A stretch of 64,000 nucleotides of DNA. It comes from Bacillus siamensis KCTC 13613 (lineage in GTDB: Bacteria > Bacillota > Bacilli > Bacillales > Bacillaceae). The notes beneath the pieces were generated by a model. It did not search any database. It was not told the origin of the DNA and saw nothing but the letters and a program-made list of their open reading frames with translations. Where the stretch lies: positions 589,868-653,867 of the forward strand of contig NZ_AJVF01000013.1 of the NCBI RefSeq assembly GCF_000262045.1, written 5' to 3'. The translations under genes and the position numbers were made by a program. Below are positions 42,893 to 51,288 of this stretch, piece by piece. Every line of letters begins with the position of its first letter. Within the stretch, counting starts at the first letter, position 1.

Positions 42893-43852
42893 TCACTCCC
42901 TTCCGGAAACCCCCGATTCAATCGTTACCGCTTTGGCCGCCGTATCCATAACCGCGCGGGCTCCGATCGGAACGGCGAAGCTCGGTGAACAATGACCGAT
43001 TTTAAAGCCTTTGAGCGCGGGCTTTCCTGATTTGACAATGTAATCGTTCAGCACTTGCTCTAAAGTAAGAGACTTTTCTTTATTCTTCGGTTCGCATTGG
43101 TGAAAATCACAGACCAGAATTCCTGCCGCGTCTGACAGTTTTCCGGCCATTTTTAATTGATTCAGCATTTTGTCGATTTGATACGGCTCCTCATCAATAT
43201 CCTCGATAAACAGCAATTTGTCTTTTGTATCAACTTCAAACGGCGTGCCGAGTGTCGATGTAATAAGGGACAGATTGCCGCCCGCAAGCTCTCCCTCGGC
43301 TCTTCCGTCTGTCAGCACCTCTAATGGGGAAATGTCCTCCGTATAGGTGAATTCCGTTTCTGCGAAAAGCTGGTGATATGACGCCTTTGTCAGCGGATCA
43401 GCATCATCAAGCCCGACATCCGTACTCAGCATCGGGCCGTGAAATGTGACGAGCCCCGTATTTTGATGAATGGCGGTATGTAAAAACGTAATATCGCTGT
43501 ATCCCCAGAAAATTTTCGGATTGCGGCGGATTAAGCCGAAGTCCATATCAGCGGCAATGCGGCCCGTGCCGAATCCTCCGCACGCGCATATCACTGCTTT
43601 GACTTTCTGATCGCTAAACATGTCATGAAGATCATCGAGACGCGCGCGGTCCTCTCCCGCCAAATAGCCGTGACGGGCTTTCAGCGCCCGGCCGAGTTTC
43701 ACTTGAAGACCAAGCTCATCTTCTAAAAAAAGCAGCGCGGTTTGCAGCGTCCTGCTCTCAGGCGGGCTCGCAGGGGCAATCACACCGACCGTGTCGCCTT
43801 TTTGCAGTGCTTTCGGTTTATGGTTCATGGCTTTTTCAATCTCCTTTTCCAT
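42893..43852 (-). CDS. ykfA: YkfA, LD-carboxypeptidase-like protein (S66 family)
   Basis: 319 aa. The nucleophile elbow GYSDITFLHTAIH (Ser), Glu in LLFIEDIDEEPY, and His in FKIGHCSP match S66 LD-carboxypeptidases or microcin-immunity proteins. In B. subtilis YkfA acts with YkfB and YkfC in cell-wall peptide metabolism. Its start uses an AAGGAG site. A weak hairpin separates it from dppE, so the ykf part may be expressed at a lower level. Confidence 0.93.
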   Translation of the reverse strand: MEKEIEKAMNHKPKALQKGDTVGVIAPASPPESRTLQTALLFLEDELGLQVKLGRALKARHGYLAGEDRARLDDLHDMFSDQKVKAVICACGGFGTGRIAADMDFGLIRRNPKIFWGYSDITFLHTAIHQNTGLVTFHGPMLSTDVGLDDADPLTKASYHQLFAETEFTYTEDISPLEVLTDGRAEGELAGGNLSLITSTLGTPFEVDTKDKLLFIEDIDEEPYQIDKMLNQLKMAGKLSDAAGILVCDFHQCEPKNKEKSLTLEQVLNDYIVKSGKPALKGFKIGHCSPSFAVPIGARAVMDTAAKAVTIESGVSGRE

Positions 43853-43872
43853 GGATTGAAAAGTGAAACAGA

Positions 43873-43901
43873 CCGCTCCTTTACCGTCAAAAGAGCGGTA
43901 T
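43873..43901 (-). terminator. Weak hairpin between dppE and ykfA
   Basis: The CCGCTC..GAGCGG stem (six pairs, 14-nt loop) has a poor T tail. It is more likely an mRNA processing or attenuation hairpin than a full terminator. Confidence 0.35.
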
Positions 43902-43918
43902 TTGTTTCCGTTGTGATA

Positions 43919-45538
43919 TCAGGACTTTTCCGCCCATTTCAGATCAATGTAACCGACGGGATGCCGGACAATGCCTTTCACGCCGCTGTTTTGCAGATGC
44001 ACCTGATTGTAAAAATAAATCGGAATGATCGGTGCCTCGTTCATGAGCAGCTTTTCCGCTTTATGCATGAGCGCAAAACGTTTTTTTGCATCGGCTTCCT
44101 GTTTTGCCTGCTTGATATATTCGTCGTAATCCGCGCTGCCCCATCCTGTGCGGTTCATGGAATTCCCCGTCTGGAAAGCTTCAAGAAAACTGATCGGATC
44201 TGCGTAATCCGGTAAAAATGAGCTTTGAGAGAACTGGAACTTCAGTCCTTTCTGCTCCTCTAAAAAGACGTTCCATTCCATATTGGCGAGCTTAATGTCT
44301 ATACCGAGCACACTTTTGAGCTTCTGCTGTATCGCTTCCGCTATTTTCTTATGCTCCGGTTTTGTGCTGTATGTCAGTGTGACATCAGGCAGCTTGTCAT
44401 AATGCTCTTCTGCCATGCCCTTTTCCAGCAGTTTTTTGGCTTCTGATTCATTCGGGGTTAATAAACTGCCGCCCGCTTCGCGGAAATCTTTCCCGTCAGG
44501 CTGCGTAAATCCCGGAGATACGAAAGCATGCGCCGGCTTTTCCCTGTTTTTGGTCACATAATCCGTGATTTCTTTTTGATCAATTGCTGCAGCAAACGCT
44601 TTTCTGATCTTTTCATTTTGGAACGGCTCCATTTTTACGTTAAAGCGATAGAAATAAAGTCCGGCCTGATCCCACGTGCGGACGTTTTTTCCGCCCATCA
44701 GCTGCTCACTCAGCTCTGCCGGCACGAAAGCGGTATCCAAATCCCCCGACTGGAACATTTGATAGTCTGTATTCCGGTCACTGACCATCGCCCATGTGAC
44801 TTGATCCAGTTTCACCGTCTTTTTATCCCAGTACGTCTCGTTTTTGACCATCGTCATGCTGTCATCATGCTTCCATTCCGTCAGCTTGAACGGTCCGTTG
44901 CCGACAAAGGTTTTCGCTTCAGTGAACCATTTCGGATCAGCCTTGGCGGCCCTTTCATTAATCGGGAAATACGCCGGATTGGACACGACGCTCAGAAAAT
45001 AATCCTGCGGTGCCGCCAATGTGACGACCAGTGTTTTTTTATCTTTTGCCTCAACTTTCACGTCTTCTTTTTTGCCTTTTCCGCTGTTAAATTCTTCTCC
45101 GCCCTTGATCATGTAGCCGAGAAATGCGGAAGATGCGCCCGTTTTCGGATCAAGCATCCGTTTCCAGGCGTAGACGAAGTCATCCGCCGTGACGGGATCG
45201 CCATTTGTCCATTTGGCATTATCACGGATATTGAAGGTATATGTCAGCTTATCAGCGGACACCTTCCAGCTTTCCGCCATGGCCGGTTCGGGCTTATTAT
45301 CTTTTCCAAGCCTCGTTAAGCCTTCCATGATGTTATTGAGCGGCTGCCAGGAAACATTATTAAATCCGATCGGCGGATCAAGTGAGGTCGGCTCATTTTC
45401 GTTATTGAGCCGGAGCACCGTTTCGCCCCCCTGTTCTTTTGCTTTGCCGGGTTCTGTCCCCGCCTGCTCATTGGCCGTACAGCCCATCAAAGCAAACGAA
45501 ACAACAGCAATCACTCCGATCGCCCATTTCTTTTTCAT
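43919..45538 (-). CDS. dppE: DppE, dipeptide-binding lipoprotein
   Basis: 539 aa from the ATG at 45538 (AAGGGGGATTC site); the longer frame upstream is inside dppD. A lipoprotein signal ends in ALMGC, with the lipidated Cys at about residue 20. It is a family-5 solute-binding protein of dipeptide/murein tripeptide type, with the characteristic block ANKWTNGDPVTADDFVYAWK seen as AKWTNGDPVTADDFVYAW. It captures peptides outside the membrane for DppBC. It overlaps the dppD stop by 4 nt. Confidence 0.95.
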   Translation of the reverse strand: MKKKWAIGVIAVVSFALMGCTANEQAGTEPGKAKEQGGETVLRLNNENEPTSLDPPIGFNNVSWQPLNNIMEGLTRLGKDNKPEPAMAESWKVSADKLTYTFNIRDNAKWTNGDPVTADDFVYAWKRMLDPKTGASSAFLGYMIKGGEEFNSGKGKKEDVKVEAKDKKTLVVTLAAPQDYFLSVVSNPAYFPINERAAKADPKWFTEAKTFVGNGPFKLTEWKHDDSMTMVKNETYWDKKTVKLDQVTWAMVSDRNTDYQMFQSGDLDTAFVPAELSEQLMGGKNVRTWDQAGLYFYRFNVKMEPFQNEKIRKAFAAAIDQKEITDYVTKNREKPAHAFVSPGFTQPDGKDFREAGGSLLTPNESEAKKLLEKGMAEEHYDKLPDVTLTYSTKPEHKKIAEAIQQKLKSVLGIDIKLANMEWNVFLEEQKGLKFQFSQSSFLPDYADPISFLEAFQTGNSMNRTGWGSADYDEYIKQAKQEADAKKRFALMHKAEKLLMNEAPIIPIYFYNQVHLQNSGVKGIVRHPVGYIDLKWAEKS

Positions 45539-46566
45539 TTGAATCCCCCTTTTTCCTCTGCTGCCGTCAGCTGTTTGTGCTTCAGCCGCTCTGCACGGTG
45601 ATCCTGAAGCCAGCAATTGACGAAATGGCTTTTGGATTTCACGGTTGTTTCCGGATATACCTTTTCACAGACGATCATCCTGTCCGGACAGCGGGCGGCA
45701 AACGGACAGCCCGGCGGCGGATCGAATAAATCAGGCGGAGTCCCGTCAATCGGCGAAAGCTCACTGTCCTCCATATCCAGCCGCGGCACTGAGCGAAGCA
45801 GCCCCTTTGTGTAGGGATGAGCCGGCCGGTAAAAAATATCATGCCTCGTGCCGATTTCGGCGATTTTTCCCGCATACATGACGGCGACCCTGTCAGCGGT
45901 TTGAGCAACAACACCGAGGTCATGCGTGATCAGAATTATAGATACGCCTGTTTTTCTTTGAATCTTCTTAAATAATTCAAGGATTTGCGCTTGAATCGTC
46001 ACGTCAAGAGCCGTTGTCGGTTCATCGGCGATCATGATTTCCGGCTCACAGATCAGCGCCATCGCGATCACGATCCGCTGCCGCATGCCCCCGCTTAATT
46101 GGTGAGGGTACTGCTTCAGGCGGGATTTCGAGTCAGGGATTCCGACCAGATCCAGCATGGCGAGAACCTCGGATTCAGCTTTTTTTCTCGTCATGGCGCG
46201 GTGTTCCAACAGCGCTTCCGAAAGCTGATCTCCTATGGTCAACGTCGGATTGAGCGCCGTCATCGGGTCCTGAAAAATCATAGAAATGTCGCGCCCCCGA
46301 ATTCCCCGCATTTCCCGCTCCGTCATTTGGCAAAGGTCTTTCTGTTTAAATTGTATGCTCCCGGATTCAATCTTTGCCGAATGTTTCGGAAGAAGACCCA
46401 TCACGGCTTGTGACGTCACGCTTTTTCCGCAGCCCGATTCACCGACGATCGCAAACGTTTCACCTTTATATAAATCAAAGCCGACGCCTCTGACGGCTTT
46501 TACGGTGCCGCCGTATGTCGAAAAAGTAACATGCAGATTTTGAACTGAAAGAATTGGCTGCGTCAT
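45535..46566 (-). CDS. dppD: DppD, dipeptide ABC transporter ATPase
   Basis: 343 aa. Walker [10 protein letters not shown], signature LSGGMRQRIVIA, Walker B IMIADEPTTALDV, and the C-terminal OppD/F domain with PPGCPFAARCPDRMIVCE (Cys cluster). Membrane-peripheral energising subunit paired with YkfD. Five bases separate it from dppC. Confidence 0.95.
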   Translation of the reverse strand: MTQPILSVQNLHVTFSTYGGTVKAVRGVGFDLYKGETFAIVGESGCGKSVTSQAVMGLLPKHSAKIESGSIQFKQKDLCQMTEREMRGIRGRDISMIFQDPMTALNPTLTIGDQLSEALLEHRAMTRKKAESEVLAMLDLVGIPDSKSRLKQYPHQLSGGMRQRIVIAMALICEPEIMIADEPTTALDVTIQAQILELFKKIQRKTGVSIILITHDLGVVAQTADRVAVMYAGKIAEIGTRHDIFYRPAHPYTKGLLRSVPRLDMEDSELSPIDGTPPDLFDPPPGCPFAARCPDRMIVCEKVYPETTVKSKSHFVNCWLQDHRAERLKHKQLTAAEEKGGFK

Positions 46567-46571
46567 TTTTC

Positions 46572-47528
46572 CTACCTCCTCAGTTTCGGATCTAACGCGT
46601 CCTGCAGGCCGTCTCCAAGCACGTTAAACGCGTACATCGTTAAGGAAATGAAAAAGGCGGGGAAAAACAGCCGCCACCAATGGCCTGATAAAATCGCCGG
46701 AAGCCCGTCGTTTGCCATGACGCCCCAGCTTGCAAACGGCGCCTGAATGCCGAGTCCGAGAAAACTTAGAAATGATTCCGCAAAAATCGCCGCCGGCACC
46801 GTCAGCGTCATCTGGACAATAATAGCTCCCATCGTATTCGGCAGCAGATTTTTCTTAATGATCCGAAATGTTTTCGCTCCAAACGTTTTCGAAGCAAGCA
46901 CGTGTTCATCATGCTTCATCCTCAGCACCTGCCCTCTGACAATCCGCGCCATGCCGACCCATCCCGTCACGGTCAGAGCGACGATGATGGAACCGAGCCC
47001 CGGCCCCATCATCACCATTAACAAAATGACAACGAGCAGATACGGCAAGCCGTAGAGAACCTCGATGATTCTCATCATGGCGCTGTCTGTCCGCCCTCCT
47101 TTGTAGCCGGCGATGCCGCCGTAAATGACGCCGATCAAAAAGTCGATCAACGCCGCCATCACACCGACAAATAAAGAGATCCTCGCTCCGTACCACGTTC
47201 TTGTAAACACGTCCCGCCCAAGCTCATCGGTTCCGAACCAATGTGAAAAAGACGGCGGAAGATTCTGCTCGGCGAGCGTCTGCCTCGTCACACTGTGCGG
47301 TGATATCAGCGGACCGAACACAGCCGATAGAAACAGGCAGCATAAAATCACAAGGCCGGCCATCGCCAATTTGTTCTTTTTAAGCCTCCGCCACGCATCC
47401 TGTGTGTAAGACAGACTCGGGCGCTTCACCGACTCGGTTTCACCCTTTCTTTCCAGGCCCGGCTGAAACCAGTCATCTGGCACTTCTGTGTGTTTTACCG
47501 TTTCTTGCGGGAGACTCATCAGACTCAC
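46572..47528 (-). CDS. dppC: DppC, dipeptide permease subunit
   Basis: 318 aa with about six membrane helices. The N-terminal OppC extension (RPSLSYTQDAWRRLKKNKLAMAG) and the ABC-permease EAA loop (HVLASKTFGAKTFRIIKKNLLPN) are clear. It forms the pore with DppB. It overlaps dppB by 4 nt. Confidence 0.95.
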   Translation of the reverse strand: MSLMSLPQETVKHTEVPDDWFQPGLERKGETESVKRPSLSYTQDAWRRLKKNKLAMAGLVILCCLFLSAVFGPLISPHSVTRQTLAEQNLPPSFSHWFGTDELGRDVFTRTWYGARISLFVGVMAALIDFLIGVIYGGIAGYKGGRTDSAMMRIIEVLYGLPYLLVVILLMVMMGPGLGSIIVALTVTGWVGMARIVRGQVLRMKHDEHVLASKTFGAKTFRIIKKNLLPNTMGAIIVQMTLTVPAAIFAESFLSFLGLGIQAPFASWGVMANDGLPAILSGHWWRLFFPAFFISLTMYAFNVLGDGLQDALDPKLRR

Positions 47529-48460
47529 CCTTTCTTATGAAGTTTTATGCGCGGATCCAGCAGGCCGTATGCCAAATCAACCAGAAACAGCATGACGATC
47601 AGAATCACACTGTAAAAAACGGTCGTTCCCATAATCACCGGGTAGTCACGCTGATTGATGCTTTCCACGAAATATTTGCCCATTCCCGGAATGGCAAAGA
47701 TTTTCTCGATGACGAAACTGCCCGTCAGGATACTTGCGGCAAGCGTGCCGAGTACTGTCACAACGGGCATAAGAGCATTTTTCAAGGCGTGTTTGATGAT
47801 AATTTTGACAGGGGAAAGACCTTTTGCTTTTGCCGTGCGGATATAATCCTGAGTCAGCACTTCGGCCATGCTTGACCTTGTCAGCCTCGCGATAATGGCC
47901 ATAGGGCCGACGGCAAGCGCAACAGTCGGCAGCACCATATGAATGGGGCTCGTCCAGGTGGCTGCCGGAAACCATTTCAGATGAACCGCAAATTGCTGAA
48001 TCAGCAGTGTCGCCATAATAAAATTCGGAATGGAAATCCCCAGCACCGCAAGGCTCATGGCTGCATAATCGAGAAAGCCGCCGCGTCTGAGAGCGGCCGT
48101 TATGCCGAGCGCAAGTCCTGAAATAACAGCGACAATGATCGCCGTTATGCCAAGCTCAAAGGAAACGGGAAATCCGCGTTCAAGCATGGCGTTTACACTG
48201 TCTGACGGTTTTTTGATTGAAGGACCGAAATCAAAGGCGAGAATGGATTTTAGATAAATGGCGTATTGAGTGATAAGAGGTTCGTTCAGATGGTAGTAGG
48301 ATTCGAGATTTCGCTGGACCGCTTCGTTTGTGCCCCGCTCCTCGTTAAAAGGCGAGCCGGGTATCACTTTCATCATGACAAATGTCAGAGTGGTGATGAC
48401 GAGCACGGTCACAATCATGGCGATAAAACGTTTGATAAAATACCGCAGCATGCCGTTCAC
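47525..48460 (-). CDS. dppB: DppB, dipeptide permease subunit
   Basis: 311 aa, about six membrane helices. Begins MLRYFIKRFIAMIVTVLVI after a short N-terminus, and contains the EAA-type loop (DYIRTAKAKGLSPVKIIIKHALKN). It is the partner of DppC, 4 bases downstream of dppA. Confidence 0.95.
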   Translation of the reverse strand: MNGMLRYFIKRFIAMIVTVLVITTLTFVMMKVIPGSPFNEERGTNEAVQRNLESYYHLNEPLITQYAIYLKSILAFDFGPSIKKPSDSVNAMLERGFPVSFELGITAIIVAVISGLALGITAALRRGGFLDYAAMSLAVLGISIPNFIMATLLIQQFAVHLKWFPAATWTSPIHMVLPTVALAVGPMAIIARLTRSSMAEVLTQDYIRTAKAKGLSPVKIIIKHALKNALMPVVTVLGTLAASILTGSFVIEKIFAIPGMGKYFVESINQRDYPVIMGTTVFYSVILIVMLFLVDLAYGLLDPRIKLHKKG

Positions 48461-48464
48461 CCCT

Positions 48465-49289
48465 TTAACAGAATGTTGTTCTCATGGCGAGTTCTGTCAT
48501 GACGAGCATGGCCTGATAAGCTTCCGGCATGTCTTTTGCCTGAAATTGAACGGTTGTCGTTCCCGGTACAATTTCTGTGCCCGGCATTAAATGGGCCCAT
48601 TCAGCCTGTCCGTAGTTGGCAAATTCAATGCCTAATACAGGTCGATCAGGCGGTGTCAGCGGCTTGACCTTATCTTTATTTTTGAGCGCATAAGCTGTTT
48701 TTTCCGTCAGGAGCCGCCCGGCTTTTTGAGGAGACAGGCATTTGACAGCGGTTCTTGAAATGGATTGTTTGACGGCGGCAGTCGTCACATTCGGTATCAG
48801 CTCCTCCGCTTCTTTTGCGGCGCAATCGTCTCCGGCTGCCATGATAACCGGGACGCCGTAAAATCCGGCGAGGTAGGCATTCAGCCCCAGTTCACCGACC
48901 GGCTGATCATTTATGTAAAAATGGCGCACGCCGAAAATCATGCTGTGTGACATGACGCCCGGCATCGAGGCTCTTGCATGATAGCCGATAAACATCACGC
49001 CCGAATATGATTCATCAAGCCCCTGCATCATAGAAAACGGCTTGACATCCCCCGTGATCAGCTCTGCCTCAGGATGAAGTTTTTCTGCAAGCAGATTATT
49101 CATCTTAGAGTGGCTGTCATTCACAGTCACTTCCGTGCATCCGTTATTAAACGCTTCAGCGATGCACCAGTTTGCTTCTTCAGTCATCAGAACCCTGCCG
49201 CGCTCATAATTGTGCATGCGGGAATTGACAAATGTTTCATCCGGCAGTCCGGAAATCCCCTCCATGTCTACAGATAGATACAGTTTCAT
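48465..49289 (-). CDS. dppA: DppA, zinc D-aminopeptidase
   Basis: 274 aa. It begins MKLYLSVDMEGISG with metal ligands D8 and E10, and has further ligands in NDSHSKM and GYHARAS. It is a decameric self-compartmentalising M55 D-aminopeptidase that frees D-amino acids from murein-type peptides. It is the first gene of dppABCDE-ykfABCD. In B. subtilis the operon is repressed by CodY and AbrB. The AT-rich upstream region holds only a poor CodY-like match (49332-49346, four mismatches to the 15-bp consensus), so the exact site is unclear. Confidence 0.95.
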   Translation of the reverse strand: MKLYLSVDMEGISGLPDETFVNSRMHNYERGRVLMTEEANWCIAEAFNNGCTEVTVNDSHSKMNNLLAEKLHPEAELITGDVKPFSMMQGLDESYSGVMFIGYHARASMPGVMSHSMIFGVRHFYINDQPVGELGLNAYLAGFYGVPVIMAAGDDCAAKEAEELIPNVTTAAVKQSISRTAVKCLSPQKAGRLLTEKTAYALKNKDKVKPLTPPDRPVLGIEFANYGQAEWAHLMPGTEIVPGTTTVQFQAKDMPEAYQAMLVMTELAMRTTFC

Positions 49290-49393
49290 ATAATGCCTCC
49301 TTTTTTATTTAAATTCCGATATTAAATTATGAATATTCTAACAAATTATATTAAAAAAGGATGAAACATGCAATATACCATTATGCCTTTATA

Positions 49394-49432
49394 GGAAAAA
49401 ACAAACCCTTTTCACAGGGAAAAGGGTTTGTT
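49394..49432 (-). terminator. Terminator of the 49.4-kb MFS gene
   Basis: The hairpin AACAAACCCTTTT/AAAAGGGTTTGTT (49400-49432) is followed by TTTTCC on the minus strand. Confidence 0.85.
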
Positions 49433-49443
49433 GATAGAAAAAG

Positions 49444-51003
49444 TTACATACTGTTTTTGTTTATAGGGTGACCCTGAAACTGTCTGACCGCACTTCTGTA
49501 TTCGCGATCGGGAATGACCTGATGCCTGATCGGTTCAGGAGCCTGCGGCGAAGGCTCTTCAGCCGCCTGCCTGCGTACGGCATGCGGTTTATGCGCCAGC
49601 TTATGTCCCATGCCGGTCGCATTCATGACAAATGATAAACACACTAAAAGCAGGCTAAAGATAAAAGCAATTAGAAACAGATCGCTGTATGTCCCCATCA
49701 GCTGGTCATGCGGCGATTGTGTGCTGCGCGCGCCCCAAAGCGTGCCCGAAGCATCTCTTTTCGTAAAATACCCGATTAATACAGGCGCGCCCATATAAAT
49801 GAACAGCCGTAAAAACTGAACGGCCGTCATGCGTTTCACCAGTTCCGGAAGCGGTCCGCCCAACGCGGCGCCCATCAGTCCGGCCGCCACGATAAGCCCT
49901 GTCCCTGCCGCCAGCATCACGAAAAGACCCGCAAATAGAATAAGCGGCAGATGATGATCCGTCGTCATCCATTGAAAATTCACGAACACCAATATAACAG
50001 AGCCTGTTATGCCGAGCATGCCCGGGCCGACTTTATCATATGCTAAAGCACTGATGACAGCGGCAACGGCCACGCCTCCCAAAAGGCTCGCATATAAGAA
50101 TATTAACTGGGTTTGTGACAAATGGTATGCGGTCTGAAGCTCCCCGTGAAATGCAGAAAGACTGACCGCTATGGAAATGCTGCCCGCAGCGATCATGAAA
50201 ACACCCAGAATCGGCTTTGGAATAAGCATAAGTTTAATCGAAATCAGCGCATGTTCGTTTCTGTACTGCATAATCAGCAGGATCAGCAGAATGACGAAGC
50301 TTCCGCCAAATCCCGCCAATGTATGCCAAGACGAAAAGCCCCATTTCGGCAGATGAATAAACGTATAAGCGGTCAGCACGGCTGATATACCGGCCAAAAG
50401 AAAACCGATGCCGTCAAATGGAGATTTTTCAGCATTTTTATGAGCATCATCCCGCAGCCACATATAACTGAAAATCAAGCCGAATAGAGACAGCAGGCAA
50501 AAAATGATAAACAGCCAATGCCAATGGCCGGCGCTTGCCGCCGCCGTGCCTAATACGGTCCCCATTATGACGGCTCCGTAAAATCCGCCGATTAATACAA
50601 ATAATGCGTAATTGCGCCGCTCAATCGGAAACGAAAGCACCAGCATCGGAATCATAATCATCAGCATAGTGCCCGCCGCAGCTCCCTGCAGCAAACGGCC
50701 CGCAGCGAGCAGGTAAATATCATTCGTCACAGCAGCAAGCAGCGCACCGATGACAGCTGCAGCCATCGAAATCATATAGACAGGCCGGGAGCCGAACCTT
50801 TTTCTTAAATACGGCCCAGCCGGCACAAATAAGGCGAATGCCATATTACCGATAATAATCGGATGAAAAGAGTCAAAGTTTTCCCCGCCGACCGTCTGCC
50901 GGACAAGGCTTTGGACAGCCGCAAGAGCGGTGTTCGACATCAGTCCCGGCCCGACCGCCAGCACAGCAAGCAGAGAAATAATCCAGTGATGTTTTTCTTT
51001 CAT
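49444..51003 (-). CDS. MFS efflux transporter, DHA2-like (14-helix)
   Basis: 519 aa. It has about 13-14 hydrophobic segments, an MFS loop motif (GPYLRKRFGSRPVYM) and an antiporter-type GRLLQGAAAGTMLMI region. A hydrophilic Pro/Arg/Gln-rich C-terminal tail (about 450-519) extends the usual length. It resembles multidrug exporters, but its substrate is unknown. From memory, B. subtilis 168 has proG between htrA and dppA; here the place is taken by this gene. Its 5' leader contains a stem-loop with a short T-run. Confidence 0.78.
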   Translation of the reverse strand: MKEKHHWIISLLAVLAVGPGLMSNTALAAVQSLVRQTVGGENFDSFHPIIIGNMAFALFVPAGPYLRKRFGSRPVYMISMAAAVIGALLAAVTNDIYLLAAGRLLQGAAAGTMLMIMIPMLVLSFPIERRNYALFVLIGGFYGAVIMGTVLGTAAASAGHWHWLFIIFCLLSLFGLIFSYMWLRDDAHKNAEKSPFDGIGFLLAGISAVLTAYTFIHLPKWGFSSWHTLAGFGGSFVILLILLIMQYRNEHALISIKLMLIPKPILGVFMIAAGSISIAVSLSAFHGELQTAYHLSQTQLIFLYASLLGGVAVAAVISALAYDKVGPGMLGITGSVILVFVNFQWMTTDHHLPLILFAGLFVMLAAGTGLIVAAGLMGAALGGPLPELVKRMTAVQFLRLFIYMGAPVLIGYFTKRDASGTLWGARSTQSPHDQLMGTYSDLFLIAFIFSLLLVCLSFVMNATGMGHKLAHKPHAVRRQAAEEPSPQAPEPIRHQVIPDREYRSAVRQFQGHPINKNSM

Positions 51004-51038
51004 TTGACAGCCCCTTTCTAAAATTTGACAAAGTGAAA

Positions 51039-51065
51039 AAGCTAACAGATTTCCCCCATTAGCTT
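51039..51065 (-). promoter_or_regulatory. Stem-loop in the leader of the MFS gene (possible attenuator)
   Basis: On the minus strand AAGCTAA and TTAGCTT (7 bp, 13-nt loop) are followed by TTT and CAC, giving a T5 run. It lies between the predicted promoter and the gene start. A 15-codon ORF without a clear ribosome site overlaps it. Confidence 0.35.
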
Positions 51066-51117
51066 GACAGAATTTTCATATCTTTTCATGTGAAGGATTG
51101 AACATAATATCTTATTT

Positions 51118-51146
51118 ATTATTTCAAATCCGATGGAAATTGTCAA
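51118..51146 (-). promoter_or_regulatory. Predicted sigma-A promoter of the MFS gene
   Basis: TTGACA (51141-51146) and AATAAT (51118-51123) are 17 bp apart on the minus strand, giving a leader of about 108 nt. Confidence 0.55.
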
Positions 51147-51174
51147 TATAGAGCGCAGCCATCCGATTACGTCT

Positions 51175-51214
51175 TTTTCACAATTTCCCACAATCTTTTC
51201 ATTATTATCCCACA
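51175..51214 (+). promoter_or_regulatory. Repeated TTTTCA/CCCACA elements upstream of htrA (putative CssR boxes)
   Basis: Four similar short elements recur every 10-11 bp: TTTTCACA (51175), TTTCCCACA (51184), TTTTCATT (51196), TATCCCACA (51206). A further pair, TTTTCATA and TTTTCATG, lies at 51073-51090. Octamers of this type are known upstream of htrA in B. subtilis and depend on CssRS. Confidence 0.55.
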
Positions 51215-51288
51215 TTTTTTGTTTAAGATGGAGTCAGTAATAATAGGCAAATCATGCTATGATGAAATAGAGAAACGGAGTGAACATG

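Noticed and set aside
44528..45319. 263-codon plus-strand ORF inside dppE
   Set aside because: It is antisense to a clear lipoprotein gene, without a ribosome site or known motifs, and has the composition expected of a shadow frame.
49332..49347. CodY box upstream of dppA
   Set aside because: The best match has four mismatches in a very AT-rich region, so it is not reported as a site although CodY control is expected from B. subtilis.
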